Positions 5,515 to 12,777 of a stretch of DNA of 12,919 nt are shown here, piece by piece. The first letter of the stretch is position 1; every line of letters begins with the position of its first letter. The notes below the pieces were generated by a model. That model ran no database searches and was not told the DNA's origin. It worked only from the letters and a program-made list of their open reading frames with translations. Where the stretch lies: assembly GCA_008636095.1 (NCBI GenBank), contig VSJD01000107.1, positions 1-12,919 on the forward strand. The letters are read 5' to 3'. Source of the DNA: Kiritimatiellota bacterium (GTDB taxonomy: Bacteria; Verrucomicrobiota; Kiritimatiellia; JAAZAB01). Position numbers and translations under genes: made by a program.

Positions 5515-7179
5515 ATGATGGATGCACTGCTAAAATCGAACCATTCCGCGCCTAAGGGGCCGGTGGTGCTGGCGATCATGGATGGGGTAGGGATCGGCAA
5601 ATACACGGAGGGCGATGCCGTCCGATCGGCGCTCAAACCGCATTTGGACTGGCTGAAAGCCAACGCGCTCGCTTGTCAACTCAAGGCGCACGGCAAGGCA
5701 GTCGGCCTGCCCAGTGATGGCGATATGGGCAACAGTGAAGTGGGTCATAACGCCATCGGATGCGGACGGGTCTTCGACCAGGGCGCCATGCTGGTCAACG
5801 CGGCGATCGCCTCGGGCGCCATGTTTCGGGGCGAGGTCTGGACGAAGCTCATCCGTAACTGTCGCGAGCACAATGGTTCGCTCCATTTCATCGGGCTGTT
5901 TTCCGACGGCAACGTGCACAGTCATTTGGACCATCTCAAGGCCATGCTGGGGCAAGCCAAAAAAGAAGGCGTTTGCAAGGCGCGCATTCATATTCTCTTG
6001 GATGGGCGCGACGTGGGCGAAACCTCGGCGCTGGACTACGTAGATCCGTTTGAAAAATTCCTGGCCGGCTTGAACGCGGATAAATCCGTGGATTACTGCA
6101 TTGCCTCGGGCGGCGGACGCATGGCAATCACCATGGACCGGTACAATGCGAACTGGGACATGGTCAAGCGCGGCTGGGACACGCATGTGCGTGGGAGCGG
6201 CCCGCAGTTCAAGTCGGCCCATGCAGCCATTGAGGCTCATCGCCAAGCCGAGCCGGGAGTCATTGACCAGGACCTGCCGCCCTTTGTCATTGTCCGCGAC
6301 GGCCATCCCGTGGGGCCGATTGTGGATGGTGATAGCGTCATTTTTTTTAATTTCCGCGGCGACCGTGCCATCGAGATCAGCCGGGCTTTTGAGGACGACG
6401 ATTTCAATAAATTCGACCGCGCGCCCCGCCCCAAGGTGGAATACGCCGGCATGATGCAATACGACGGCGACCTGAAAATCCCGAAGCAGTACCTGGTAAC
6501 TCCGCCAGCCATCAACCGGACCATAGGCGAACTGCTTAGCCATGCGGGTATCCGGCAACTGGCGATCAGCGAAACCCAGAAGTTTGGGCATGTCACGTAT
6601 TTCTTCAACGGCAACCGCTCGGGCAAATTCGATGCGAAGCTGGAGGAATATGTCGAAATCCCGTCCGACCGCATTCCGTTTGAACAACGCCCCTGGATGA
6701 AGGCGTCGGAAATAACCGACTATGTCGTGGGTGCGATCAGGGAGAACAAATTCCCGTTCATTCGCCTGAACTATCCCAATGGCGACATGGTGGGGCATAC
6801 GGGCGTCTACCAGGCCACGCAAATCGGAGTGGAGACGGTGGATTTATGCCTCGGCCGGCTGATGGAAGCCGTTAAGGGAGCCCATGGCATCCTGGTGGTT
6901 TCGGCCGATCACGGCAATGCCGACGACATGTTTGAGCACGATGAAAAAACCGGCAAGGTCAAAACCAATCCCGCCACCGGTAAGCCTCGGGCCAAGACCA
7001 GCCATTCGCTCAATCCCGTTCCATGCTACATATACGATCCGGCCGGAACTGCCGGCCTGACCTTGTCCGCGGCATCTTCCAAAGGGCTGGGCATCAGCAG
7101 TCTGGCGGCCACTTGCTTGGTGTTACTGGGATTTGTCCCGCCACAGGATTATGACAAGAGTATCGTTGAATTAAGGTGA
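5515..7179 (+). CDS. gpmI: 2,3-bisphosphoglycerate-independent phosphoglycerate mutase, long type
   Basis: Cytoplasmic glycolytic enzyme converting 3- to 2-phosphoglycerate with two Mn2+ and a phosphoserine intermediate. 554 residues, longer than the ~510 of E. coli and Bacillus enzymes and close to plant/trypanosomatid forms. Seen: Asp23 in AIMDGVG, nucleophile Ser74 in MGNSEVGHNAIG, SDGNVHSHLDH (131-140), GRDVGETSA (165-172), FNFRGDRAIEISRAF (279-292), Asp424/His428 in PNGDMVGHTG, Asp465/His466 in SADHGNADDM and His497 in KTSHSLNPVPC. The loop between DHGN and TSH is about 26 residues and accounts for part of the extra length. The ribosome binding site AAGGAA (5507-5512) is only 2 nt from the first ATG; the second ATG at 5518 has better spacing and may be the true start. 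It lies divergent from the M42 gene over 197 bp, in which I see no clear forward promoter. Confidence 0.95.
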   Translation: MMDALLKSNHSAPKGPVVLAIMDGVGIGKYTEGDAVRSALKPHLDWLKANALACQLKAHGKAVGLPSDGDMGNSEVGHNAIGCGRVFDQGAMLVNAAIASGAMFRGEVWTKLIRNCREHNGSLHFIGLFSDGNVHSHLDHLKAMLGQAKKEGVCKARIHILLDGRDVGETSALDYVDPFEKFLAGLNADKSVDYCIASGGGRMAITMDRYNANWDMVKRGWDTHVRGSGPQFKSAHAAIEAHRQAEPGVIDQDLPPFVIVRDGHPVGPIVDGDSVIFFNFRGDRAIEISRAFEDDDFNKFDRAPRPKVEYAGMMQYDGDLKIPKQYLVTPPAINRTIGELLSHAGIRQLAISETQKFGHVTYFFNGNRSGKFDAKLEEYVEIPSDRIPFEQRPWMKASEITDYVVGAIRENKFPFIRLNYPNGDMVGHTGVYQATQIGVETVDLCLGRLMEAVKGAHGILVVSADHGNADDMFEHDEKTGKVKTNPATGKPRAKTSHSLNPVPCYIYDPAGTAGLTLSAASSKGLGISSLAATCLVLLGFVPPQDYDKSIVELR

Positions 7180-7186
7180 ATATGCA

Positions 7187-7350
7187 GGTGTTCAGGGTTC
7201 AGGTAAGAGGGCAAGAATCTCTCCATTGATAATCCGGCGGACGTCGGACGGATCGCCGTTGGCCCCAATCGTCCGAACGGGAGGATGGCGAGGATTATGG
7301 CGCCTGTTCTCATGAATTTGCTGAATCCTGAACACCGAACACTGAACACC
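7187..7350. repeat. Second inverted-repeat element with arms of reiterated 7-8-bp units
   Basis: The 224-bp gpmI to LpxC-like spacer holds inverted arms GGTGTTCAGGGTTCAG (7187-7202) and, on the minus strand, GGTGTTCAGGATTCAG (7336-7321), matching at 15 of 16 positions. A further partial copy extends the right arm to 7350, so both arms are built from TGTTCAG-like units. Inside are a 7-bp inverted repeat TCGGACG (7244-7250) and CGTCCGA (7270-7276) and no convincing ORF. Same plan as the element at 608-743, with a different unit sequence. Confidence 0.6.
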
Positions 7351-7403
7351 AATACCTGAGTAGTTACTTTGCATTTTACATTGTTTTAAGAGAGGGCAAG
7401 GAG

Positions 7404-8432
7404 ATGGCTGAGGAACCCTATGGCGTAATTCTGGCCGGCACAGCCGACGAAGTGCGCCGCGCCTACGACACATTTGAGCAACAGCCGGTGGACTGGGATT
7501 TGACCAGCGAGCCGCCGGATCCGCCCGATAGGTGCCAGGTGACAATCCGTAAACCGGTACAGGTGACCGGCCCTGGTACTTTTTTCGGACGCGAGCACAG
7601 GACCCTGACATTCGAACCGACGACGCTCGCAGGGTGGTGGTTTGACCGCGTGGACCAGCCGGGTTCCCTGCCCATCAAGGTTTCCGTGCGCAACGTCTGG
7701 ACCACGATCCGCAATATCGTCCTGCGCAGTGGATCGCCCCATAACTACATGCGCATGGTGGAGCACATCATCGCCCTGCGGCTGGGCTTAGGGCTAGACA
7801 ACTTGATGATCAAGGCCGATGCGGGTGATCCGCCGCTCTTTGACCGGGGTAGTATTGACCTGGTTGAGGCCCTGACCGATGCCGGCACGGAACCCTCCGC
7901 CTTGCCCGTGGTTTATGTAACCGTGAAAGAGCCCGTCACCATGGGCGGGGCGAACGGCAGTTTCGTGACCCTGTTGCCGGCGCGGGACAAGACCTTTCAC
8001 TTGCAGATGGATTGTGCCGTTGATTTTCCAAATGCCATGGGAAAACAACGCATTCGTTTCAATCTCAACCGCCGGCGGTTCTGCTACGGTGCCCTGGCGC
8101 GGACCAATACGACGGCCGCCATGAAGTGGTATGCCCAGACAGCGGGTAAACTGTTCGCCGATATTCGCAATCTGGGCTACACGGATAAAAACATTCTGGT
8201 TGCCGGACGCTATCGATACATCAACGAACCGCTCCTGATGCATGCGGGCAAATCACTCGAGGCGGTCTGGCACCGCTCCCTGCTGGATTTGCTGGCGGCG
8301 CTGGCCCTGATTGACGATGGACGTTTCGTGGGCGGAGTAGTTTCCTACAAGGCGGGACATACCCTGGACGTGGAAATGGTCCGCATCCTGTCCAGGTATA
8401 ACCTCCTGCAGCCGGTGAGGGTGCAAGTATAG
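7404..8432 (+). CDS. Divergent LpxC-like (UDP-3-O-acyl-GlcNAc deacetylase family) protein
   Basis: The LpxC family carries out the committed zinc-dependent deacetylation of lipid A synthesis in the cytoplasm. 342 residues. Both halves of the LpxC fold are recognisable: RVDQPGSLPIKVSVRNV (82-98), MRMVEHIIALRLGLGLDNLMI (116-136), LVEAL (153-157), ARTN (232-235), YRYINEP (270-276), and WHRSLLDLLAALALIDD...VGGVVSYKAGHTL (289-321). Retained: Glu120/His121 (E78/H79 of the family), Thr234, His319 (H265). Altered: in the HKxLD zinc motif the spacing between His290 and Asp295 is five rather than four, Lys is Arg291, the later Asp (GDL) is Ala299, the DGSA motif is DRGSI and the N-terminal GLHTG is GTFFG. 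Residues 1-45 are an extra N-terminal piece. Ribosome binding site AGAGGG (7391-7396); AAGGAG abuts the ATG. It may be a paralogue with changed or no deacetylase activity. Family call firm, activity uncertain. Confidence 0.75.
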   Translation: MAEEPYGVILAGTADEVRRAYDTFEQQPVDWDLTSEPPDPPDRCQVTIRKPVQVTGPGTFFGREHRTLTFEPTTLAGWWFDRVDQPGSLPIKVSVRNVWTTIRNIVLRSGSPHNYMRMVEHIIALRLGLGLDNLMIKADAGDPPLFDRGSIDLVEALTDAGTEPSALPVVYVTVKEPVTMGGANGSFVTLLPARDKTFHLQMDCAVDFPNAMGKQRIRFNLNRRRFCYGALARTNTTAAMKWYAQTAGKLFADIRNLGYTDKNILVAGRYRYINEPLLMHAGKSLEAVWHRSLLDLLAALALIDDGRFVGGVVSYKAGHTLDVEMVRILSRYNLLQPVRVQV

Positions 8433-8467
8433 CGCGCCACGTCGGCAGCCAAGTGGTGGAGTGCCAT

Positions 8468-8480
8468 GCTCCGCCGGAGC
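8468..8480. other. Small hairpin between the LpxC-like and hydrolase genes
   Basis: GCTCC, loop GCC, GGAGC: a perfect 5-bp GC-rich stem about 16 bp before the ribosome binding site of the next gene. No T-run follows, so it is not a standard terminator. Confidence 0.3.
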
Positions 8481-8506
8481 GCAGATCATCAGATAAAGGT
8501 GCAGAC

Positions 8507-9277
8507 ATGAGGAAATCGCTGGTGAAAGACGCGCCGGCCGTAAAGAAATCGTTATGGCAGGGTTACGCGCGGCAGGATTTTACGGTGGATGGGCGTGAGT
8601 GTCTGCTGGTGATCCCCAAAACCTCGGCGCCGGGTAACCCGTGGATCTGGCGTACGGAATTTTTCGGGCATGAGCCCCAGGGCGACATCATGCTTCTCGG
8701 CAAAGGTTTTTACGTTGCCTATATGGATGTGCAGAATATGTACGGAGCGCCCGTGGCCTTGGACCACATGGACAAGTTTTATGCCTACCTGACAAAAGAG
8801 CGAACGTTAGCGTCGAAAACGGTGCTGGAAGGCTTCAGCCGTGGCGGACTTTTCGTTTTCAACTGGGCGGCGCGGAATCCCGGCAAGGTGGCGGCCATTT
8901 ATGTTGATGCGCCGGTGTGTGATTTCAAGAGCTGGCCCGGTGGAAAAGGTAAGGGCAACGGTTCGGCCGATGATTGGGAGCGGTGCAAGCATGTTTACGG
9001 CCTGACCGAAGAACAGACTTCGGCCTATGAGTTAAATCCCGTTGACAACCTCGGTCCATTGGCCAAAGCCAGGATCCCGATATTGAGCGTGTGCGGCGAA
9101 ATGGACCAGACGGTTCCGATAAAAGAGAACACGCTTGTCGTGAAGGAGCGTTATGAGAAGCTTGGCGGTTCATTTACGTTAATTGCCAAACCGTTTTGCG
9201 ATCATCATCCCCACAGCCTGCCTGATCCATCAAGAATCGTAAATTTCGTGCTGTGCCACACAGCAGGTTGTGAATAA
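8507..9277 (+). CDS. Alpha/beta hydrolase (prolyl-oligopeptidase/esterase-like)
   Basis: Predicted serine hydrolase of the alpha/beta fold; substrate unknown. With the start at 8507 it has 256 residues. The reading frame is open further upstream to 8453, but the ATG at 8507 is preceded by AAGGTG at 5 nt and the family core begins soon after, so the upstream 18 codons are not used. Seen: PWIWRTEFFGHEPQ (45-58), the nucleophile elbow GFSRGG with Ser111, acid Asp200 in CGEMDQTVP, and a His-rich DHHPHSLPDP (232-241) that supplies the catalytic histidine (His234 or His236). No signal peptide, so cytoplasmic. Similar proteins are common near carbohydrate or sulfatase genes in planctomycete/verrucomicrobial genomes, from memory. 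It follows the LpxC-like gene by 74 bp and converges on trmL with a 5-bp gap. Confidence 0.8.
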   Translation: MRKSLVKDAPAVKKSLWQGYARQDFTVDGRECLLVIPKTSAPGNPWIWRTEFFGHEPQGDIMLLGKGFYVAYMDVQNMYGAPVALDHMDKFYAYLTKERTLASKTVLEGFSRGGLFVFNWAARNPGKVAAIYVDAPVCDFKSWPGGKGKGNGSADDWERCKHVYGLTEEQTSAYELNPVDNLGPLAKARIPILSVCGEMDQTVPIKENTLVVKERYEKLGGSFTLIAKPFCDHHPHSLPDPSRIVNFVLCHTAGCE

Positions 9278-9282
9278 ACATG

Positions 9283-9807
9283 CTACGGATCGCGGACTGC
9301 CGGTGTTTGCATCTGGCTCAGCGCTTCATACAGTACAATGGCCACGGCATTGGCCAGGTTGAGCGAGCGAACGCGGTCACTCCGTATGGGAATACCAATG
9401 ACCCGATCGGGGTACTGATCGAGTAATTCCTCCGGCAAGCCGCGGGTCTCGCACCCGAACACCAGCGTGTCGCCGGGCTGGTAACGGACCGAAGTATAAT
9501 TGATGGCACCCCGCGTGCTGAAAAAATAACAGGGGGCCGGCGCTACGCGTTGGAACAGCGCCGCCAGATCGGCATGGCGTTCCAGGTCCACGGCGTCCCA
9601 GTAGTCCAATCCCGCGCGCCGGAGGGTGGCATCATTCAGACGGAATCCCAGGCGGCCTACCAGGTGCAGGCGTGTGCCCGTGGCCGCGCACAGCCGGGCG
9701 ATATTCCCGGTATTAGGTGGAATTTCCGGCTCAATCAGTGCCACCTGCAGGGACGGCTCCGGCCAGTGGAATGGCAACGGACATAGACGCGTGTGCGTTG
9801 GTTGCAT
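9283..9807 (-). CDS. trmL: tRNA (cytidine/uridine-34 2'-O)-methyltransferase TrmL
   Basis: SPOUT-class enzyme that methylates the ribose of wobble nucleotide 34 in certain leucine tRNAs using S-adenosylmethionine. 174 residues against the usual 150-165. All three SPOUT motifs are visible: IEPEIPPNTGNIARLCAATG (25-44), LVFGCETRGLP (115-125) and IPIRSDRVRSLNLANAVAI (139-157), forming the trefoil knot. The N-terminus has about 20 residues ahead of the usual start of the family (hxxALIEPEIPPNTGN). No good ribosome binding site precedes the ATG at 9807, so a start nearer Val22 (a GTG codon) is possible. Its 3' end faces the hydrolase gene, and its 5' end is divergent from the HPr-fusion gene across 183 bp. 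Confidence 0.9.
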   Translation of the reverse strand: MQPTHTRLCPLPFHWPEPSLQVALIEPEIPPNTGNIARLCAATGTRLHLVGRLGFRLNDATLRRAGLDYWDAVDLERHADLAALFQRVAPAPCYFFSTRGAINYTSVRYQPGDTLVFGCETRGLPEELLDQYPDRVIGIPIRSDRVRSLNLANAVAIVLYEALSQMQTPAVRDP

Positions 9808-9889
9808 GAATATATAAACGTAACCATTCGAACGCCGAGACGCAAGGAGAAGTCATCGCAAGGATGGGTGACCGCCGGCCTTCAGCCTG

Positions 9890-9924
9890 TTTTGCCTCGA
9901 TTTTGCCGCCAATTTTGCCGCGGA
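9890..9924 (+). repeat. Three tandem TTTTGCC(G/T)C units upstream of the HPr-fusion gene
   Basis: TTTTGCCTCGA, TTTTGCCGCCAA and TTTTGCCGCGGA follow each other at 9890, 9901 and 9913 (11-12-bp spacing, about one helical turn). They end 6 bp before the predicted -35 box at 9931. Such helically phased repeats can bind a regulator, but this could be simple sequence. Confidence 0.35.
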
Positions 9925-9930
9925 TTCTGC

Positions 9931-9959
9931 TTGCACTCCGGCTTAGGTAACGCTAAATT
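9931..9959 (+). promoter_or_regulatory. Candidate promoter of the HPr-fusion/TPR/rimO operon
   Basis: TTGCAC (9931-9936), 17-nt spacer, TAAATT (9954-9959; 4 of 6 matches to TATAAT). Predicted start near 9966, leader of about 25 nt. Spacing is ideal, the -35 box only partial. Confidence 0.35.
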
Positions 9960-9990
9960 GCAAATCTATTGCAGCACTTGGTGAAGTGGC

Positions 9991-10638
9991 ATGAATGTTA
10001 AAGACATCAATCTCACGCCGGCGGAGTTGCAGGCCATCCTGGATCATAAGCGCACCATGTCGGTGGTCCATGGTGTTGAAGTTTCACTGGAAGATGCGAT
10101 CGAGCATTTTATCGAGCACTACGAATTGGATTGGATGCGGGAGAAGCAACGGGGTGACCTGGCGGAACAGCGGCTGGAAATCGAAAAACACAAGTACCTG
10201 CGTTCCGAAAAGGAGGGGCATGACATTGGCAAGGCCCGCGCGGCCGAGGAGTGGTGCGTTAAATATGCGCCCATCTGGCGCTCAGAGCATGAATCGCTGG
10301 AACGCAACGGTTTCCTGAAGATCAGCGTGGTCATCCAGAGCGAGCATGGACTTCATATGCAACCGGCCTCCACGCTGGCGAATCTGGCCCAGCAATATAA
10401 CTGCGAAGTTTATATGCACCGGGCGGGCATGGACTATTTTAATTTTATTTTACAGGGCAAAGAATATTTAAACGTCAAGTCCGTGTTATGCCTGTTGACC
10501 GTGAAAGCGGAAAAAGGCGAATTGCTGGAATTCATTGCCACCGGGGCGCAGGCCAAGACCGCGCTGGAAAACATCGCGGTGTATATCGGTCAGGGAACCA
10601 AGCCGCAGAAGATCGAATCGGTCCCGGGTGTCGAATAG
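9991..10638 (+). CDS. HPr-like phosphocarrier domain fused to an N-terminal helical domain
   Basis: 215 residues. Residues ~108-200 are an HPr fold: LKISVVIQSEHGLHMQPAST, NVKSVLCLLTVKAEKGELLEF and ATGAQAKTALENIAVYI match the HPr pattern. His122 corresponds to the phosphorylated His15 and Ser164 to the regulatory Ser46. Differences: Arg17 is Gln124, and about 11 extra residues (roughly MDYFNFILQGK, 147-157) lie between the His and Ser sites. Residues 1-107 are charged and helical, with a HKYLRSEKEGHDIGKARAAEEWCVKY segment that resembles a short helical module seen beside other domains; I cannot name it firmly. Start supported by GGTGA at 9980-9984. Normal HPr is about 85-90 residues and stand-alone. 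No EI or EII genes are nearby, so a regulatory role is at least as likely as sugar transport. First gene of a likely operon; TPR gene follows after 26 bp. Confidence 0.75.
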   Translation: MNVKDINLTPAELQAILDHKRTMSVVHGVEVSLEDAIEHFIEHYELDWMREKQRGDLAEQRLEIEKHKYLRSEKEGHDIGKARAAEEWCVKYAPIWRSEHESLERNGFLKISVVIQSEHGLHMQPASTLANLAQQYNCEVYMHRAGMDYFNFILQGKEYLNVKSVLCLLTVKAEKGELLEFIATGAQAKTALENIAVYIGQGTKPQKIESVPGVE

Positions 10639-10664
10639 GTGGCGATTTTGGAAAGGAAATTAGC

Positions 10665-11354
10665 ATGCCAGGTCCTGTGCCATCCAGTAAAAGTCCGGCT
10701 CCGGAGTATAATCCGATCGCGCTTGAGGATGTCCTTCATTTCCTAAAGACGAATTACACTGCGCTGGCCGTGGGCGCGGCGATCATCGTGCTTGTAGCGG
10801 CGGGATTGACAACGTACTTCATGCAACAGCGGCGCAATGCTGAGCGCGCCTCGCAGATGCTTCTGGTGGCCCAGTCGCCGAAGCAATGGGAGGAGCTGCT
10901 GGCCCAATACCCGGATGCAAAGGTGGCGCCGATTGCCCTGCTGGCCCTGGCCTCCAGCCAGTACGGCTCCGGTGCTTATGACCAGGCGCTCGCTACCTAC
11001 GGCAAGTTTTTGGAAAAATATCCCAGGCATGGCATGGCCCTGGCGGCCGAACTCGGTAAAATCCAGTGCCAGGAAGGCCGGGGCGAAATCGAGATGGCTT
11101 TCAACGGTTACGCTCTGTTTGTCGCCAAGCATCCCGATCATTTCCTGGCGCCGCAGGCGCTTTTTGGCAAGGCGCGCTGCCTGCAAATCATGCGCCGTTA
11201 TCCCGAGGCCAAGGTAATTTACGAGGATTTCATTGCCGCCCATCCGAAAAGTGAGTGGGTTCCCCAGGCCGAGTTTGCCATGCGCTATCTGGATCGCGAA
11301 ATCCGCGCTCAGCGTCCCGTGGCCGTAACCAAAGTGCCGACCAGCCAACCGTAA
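10665..11354 (+). CDS. Membrane-anchored tetratricopeptide-repeat protein
   Basis: 230-residue class protein (229 codons) with an N-terminal cytoplasmic stretch, one membrane segment at about residues 31-52 (YTALAVGAAIIVLVAAGLTT), then a periplasmic-type helical domain. TPR-like helices run from about 72 to 205: APIALLALASSQYGSGAYDQALATYGKFLEKYP, ALAAELGKIQCQEGRGEIEMAFNGYALFVAKHP and APQALFGKARCLQIMRRYPEAKVIYEDFIAAHP each fit the TPR pattern. Such single-TM TPR proteins (YfgM-like) usually act as scaffolds or chaperones at the translocon or envelope. The start at 10665 has AAGGAA 6 nt or so upstream; the frame is open further upstream but that overlaps the HPr gene and is discarded. rimO begins 9 bp after the stop. 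Confidence 0.75.
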   Translation: MPGPVPSSKSPAPEYNPIALEDVLHFLKTNYTALAVGAAIIVLVAAGLTTYFMQQRRNAERASQMLLVAQSPKQWEELLAQYPDAKVAPIALLALASSQYGSGAYDQALATYGKFLEKYPRHGMALAAELGKIQCQEGRGEIEMAFNGYALFVAKHPDHFLAPQALFGKARCLQIMRRYPEAKVIYEDFIAAHPKSEWVPQAEFAMRYLDREIRAQRPVAVTKVPTSQP

Positions 11355-11363
11355 AACCTTGGC

Positions 11364-12755
11364 ATGCATGCCACTCGTTCCATCACCGTAGGCTTTATCA
11401 GCCTGGGTTGTGCCAAGAACCTGGTGGATTCGGAAATCATCGCCACCGGCTTGACGGCGGCCGGTTTCCGTCTGGCGTCGGCTCCGAAATGTGCGGACGT
11501 GGTCATCGTGAACACCTGTGCCTTCGTCCGGGACGCCAAGGCGGAATCCATTGATGCCGTACTCGAGGTCTGTGCCTGGAAACAGCGTGGCCGTTGTCGC
11601 GCCGTGTTGGTGGCGGGCTGTCTGCCACAACGCTACCGGCGGGAGATTCAGGCGCTGTTGCCGGAGGTGGATGCTTTTATCGGCCTAGACGAGTTGAATC
11701 AGGCCGGCGTGGTAATTCGCCGCGTCCTGCGGGGAGAGCGGTCCGTGGCGGTGATAGCGCCCCGCGCGCAGGCCGTACTGGAGCCGTCCGGGCACCGTCT
11801 GCTTTTCACGGGCGCGCCCTATGCCTATGTGAAAATCGCGGAAGGCTGTAACCACACTTGCGCGTTTTGCGCGATCCCGCAGATTCGCGGTCGTTACCGC
11901 TCGCGGCCGATCAAAAGTATTGTGGCGGAAGCCGAGGATCTGCTCAGCCGCGGCATCCGCGAGCTGAACCTGATTGCCCAGGACACTACCTCTTATGGGC
12001 TTGATCTGGGCGCTCGAACCAACCTGCCGGCCTTGCTCCGTGCCCTGGGCCGCATCGGCGGCCGGTTCTGGATCCGCGTGTTGTATGGCCATCCCGCCCA
12101 TGTGACTGCGGCGCTAATGGACACCATGAGCGTCGTGGAGCAGGTATGCCGTTACCTGGACCTGCCCATCCAGCACAGCGACGCGGCCATCCTGCGAGCC
12201 ATGTGCCGACCGAGCACCGCCGAGCGTTTGCGGCGCACGTTTGGGTACATTCGCGCCGCCTTGCCGGGGGTAACGTTGCGAACCACCTGTTTGGTTGGCT
12301 TTCCGGGTGAGACGGAACGGCAGTTTCGGAATTTACTGGCATTTCTGGAAGAAATCCGCTTTGATCATGTCGCTGTTTTTACGTATTCAAAAGAGGAAAA
12401 CACATCGGCCGCCCGATTGCCCCGTCCCGTGCCAACGGTCGAGGCCCAACGCCGCAAACAATGGCTCATGCTCCGGCAAAAGCGGATCGTGGATGAAGCC
12501 GCTATGGCGCAAATCGGCCGGTCCGACGATCTGCTGGTTGAACGCTATGACCGGAAACGGCGCTTATGGGTAGCCCGGTCTCGCGGCCAGGCCCCGGATG
12601 TGGATGGTGTTGTGTATCTGAGCGTGCCGGTGGATGGCCTGACGCCCGGCGCGCTGATACGCGGCCGGTATGTGGCCGTGGCCGGTTACGATCTGAAGGC
12701 GATTATCGATAACGAAGCGCATAAGAATTTTGAAGTTGCCACAAAGGTTAAATGA
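11364..12755 (+). CDS. rimO: Ribosomal protein S12 methylthiotransferase RimO
   Basis: Radical-SAM enzyme that adds a methylthio group to the conserved aspartate of ribosomal protein S12. 463 residues, slightly longer than the usual ~440. Order of domains: UPF0004 with the auxiliary-cluster cysteines Cys16 (GCAKN), Cys52 (VNTCAF) and Cys86 (GCLPQRY); radical-SAM core with CNHTCAFC (Cys162, 166, 169) and IPQIRGRYRSRPIKSIVAEAE; LNLIAQDTTSYGLDL (RimO-typical, distinguishing it from MiaB); DLPIQHSDAAILRAM; and the TRAM domain at about 400-450. No strong ribosome binding site, only 9 bp from the preceding gene, so translational coupling is likely. The last ~15 residues (DNEAHKNFEVATKVK) run beyond the usual end of the family and lie right beside an insertion sequence. 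Confidence 0.94.
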   Translation: MHATRSITVGFISLGCAKNLVDSEIIATGLTAAGFRLASAPKCADVVIVNTCAFVRDAKAESIDAVLEVCAWKQRGRCRAVLVAGCLPQRYRREIQALLPEVDAFIGLDELNQAGVVIRRVLRGERSVAVIAPRAQAVLEPSGHRLLFTGAPYAYVKIAEGCNHTCAFCAIPQIRGRYRSRPIKSIVAEAEDLLSRGIRELNLIAQDTTSYGLDLGARTNLPALLRALGRIGGRFWIRVLYGHPAHVTAALMDTMSVVEQVCRYLDLPIQHSDAAILRAMCRPSTAERLRRTFGYIRAALPGVTLRTTCLVGFPGETERQFRNLLAFLEEIRFDHVAVFTYSKEENTSAARLPRPVPTVEAQRRKQWLMLRQKRIVDEAAMAQIGRSDDLLVERYDRKRRLWVARSRGQAPDVDGVVYLSVPVDGLTPGALIRGRYVAVAGYDLKAIIDNEAHKNFEVATKVK

Positions 12756-12777
12756 GAAGGCTGATCTCCCTATCTGC

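Noticed and set aside
5530..6822. 430-codon ORF on the minus strand inside gpmI
   Set aside because: It is antisense to a clear gpmI with all catalytic motifs; long antisense ORFs are expected in GC-rich coding DNA. Its translation shows no known motif.
7192..7352. Minus-strand ORFs in the gpmI to LpxC-like gap
   Set aside because: They run through the inverted-repeat element and have no ribosome binding site or recognisable product.
8453..8506. 18-codon upstream extension of the alpha/beta hydrolase
   Set aside because: The ATG at 8507 has a well-placed AAGGTG; the upstream one does not, and the extension runs through a hairpin.
10488..10664. 59-codon upstream extension of the TPR protein
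   Set aside because: It overlaps the HPr domain in another frame, and the ATG at 10665 has a good ribosome binding site.
10743..11630. 295-codon minus-strand ORF across the TPR gene and the rimO start
   Set aside because: Antisense shadow of two well-supported forward genes, no family features.
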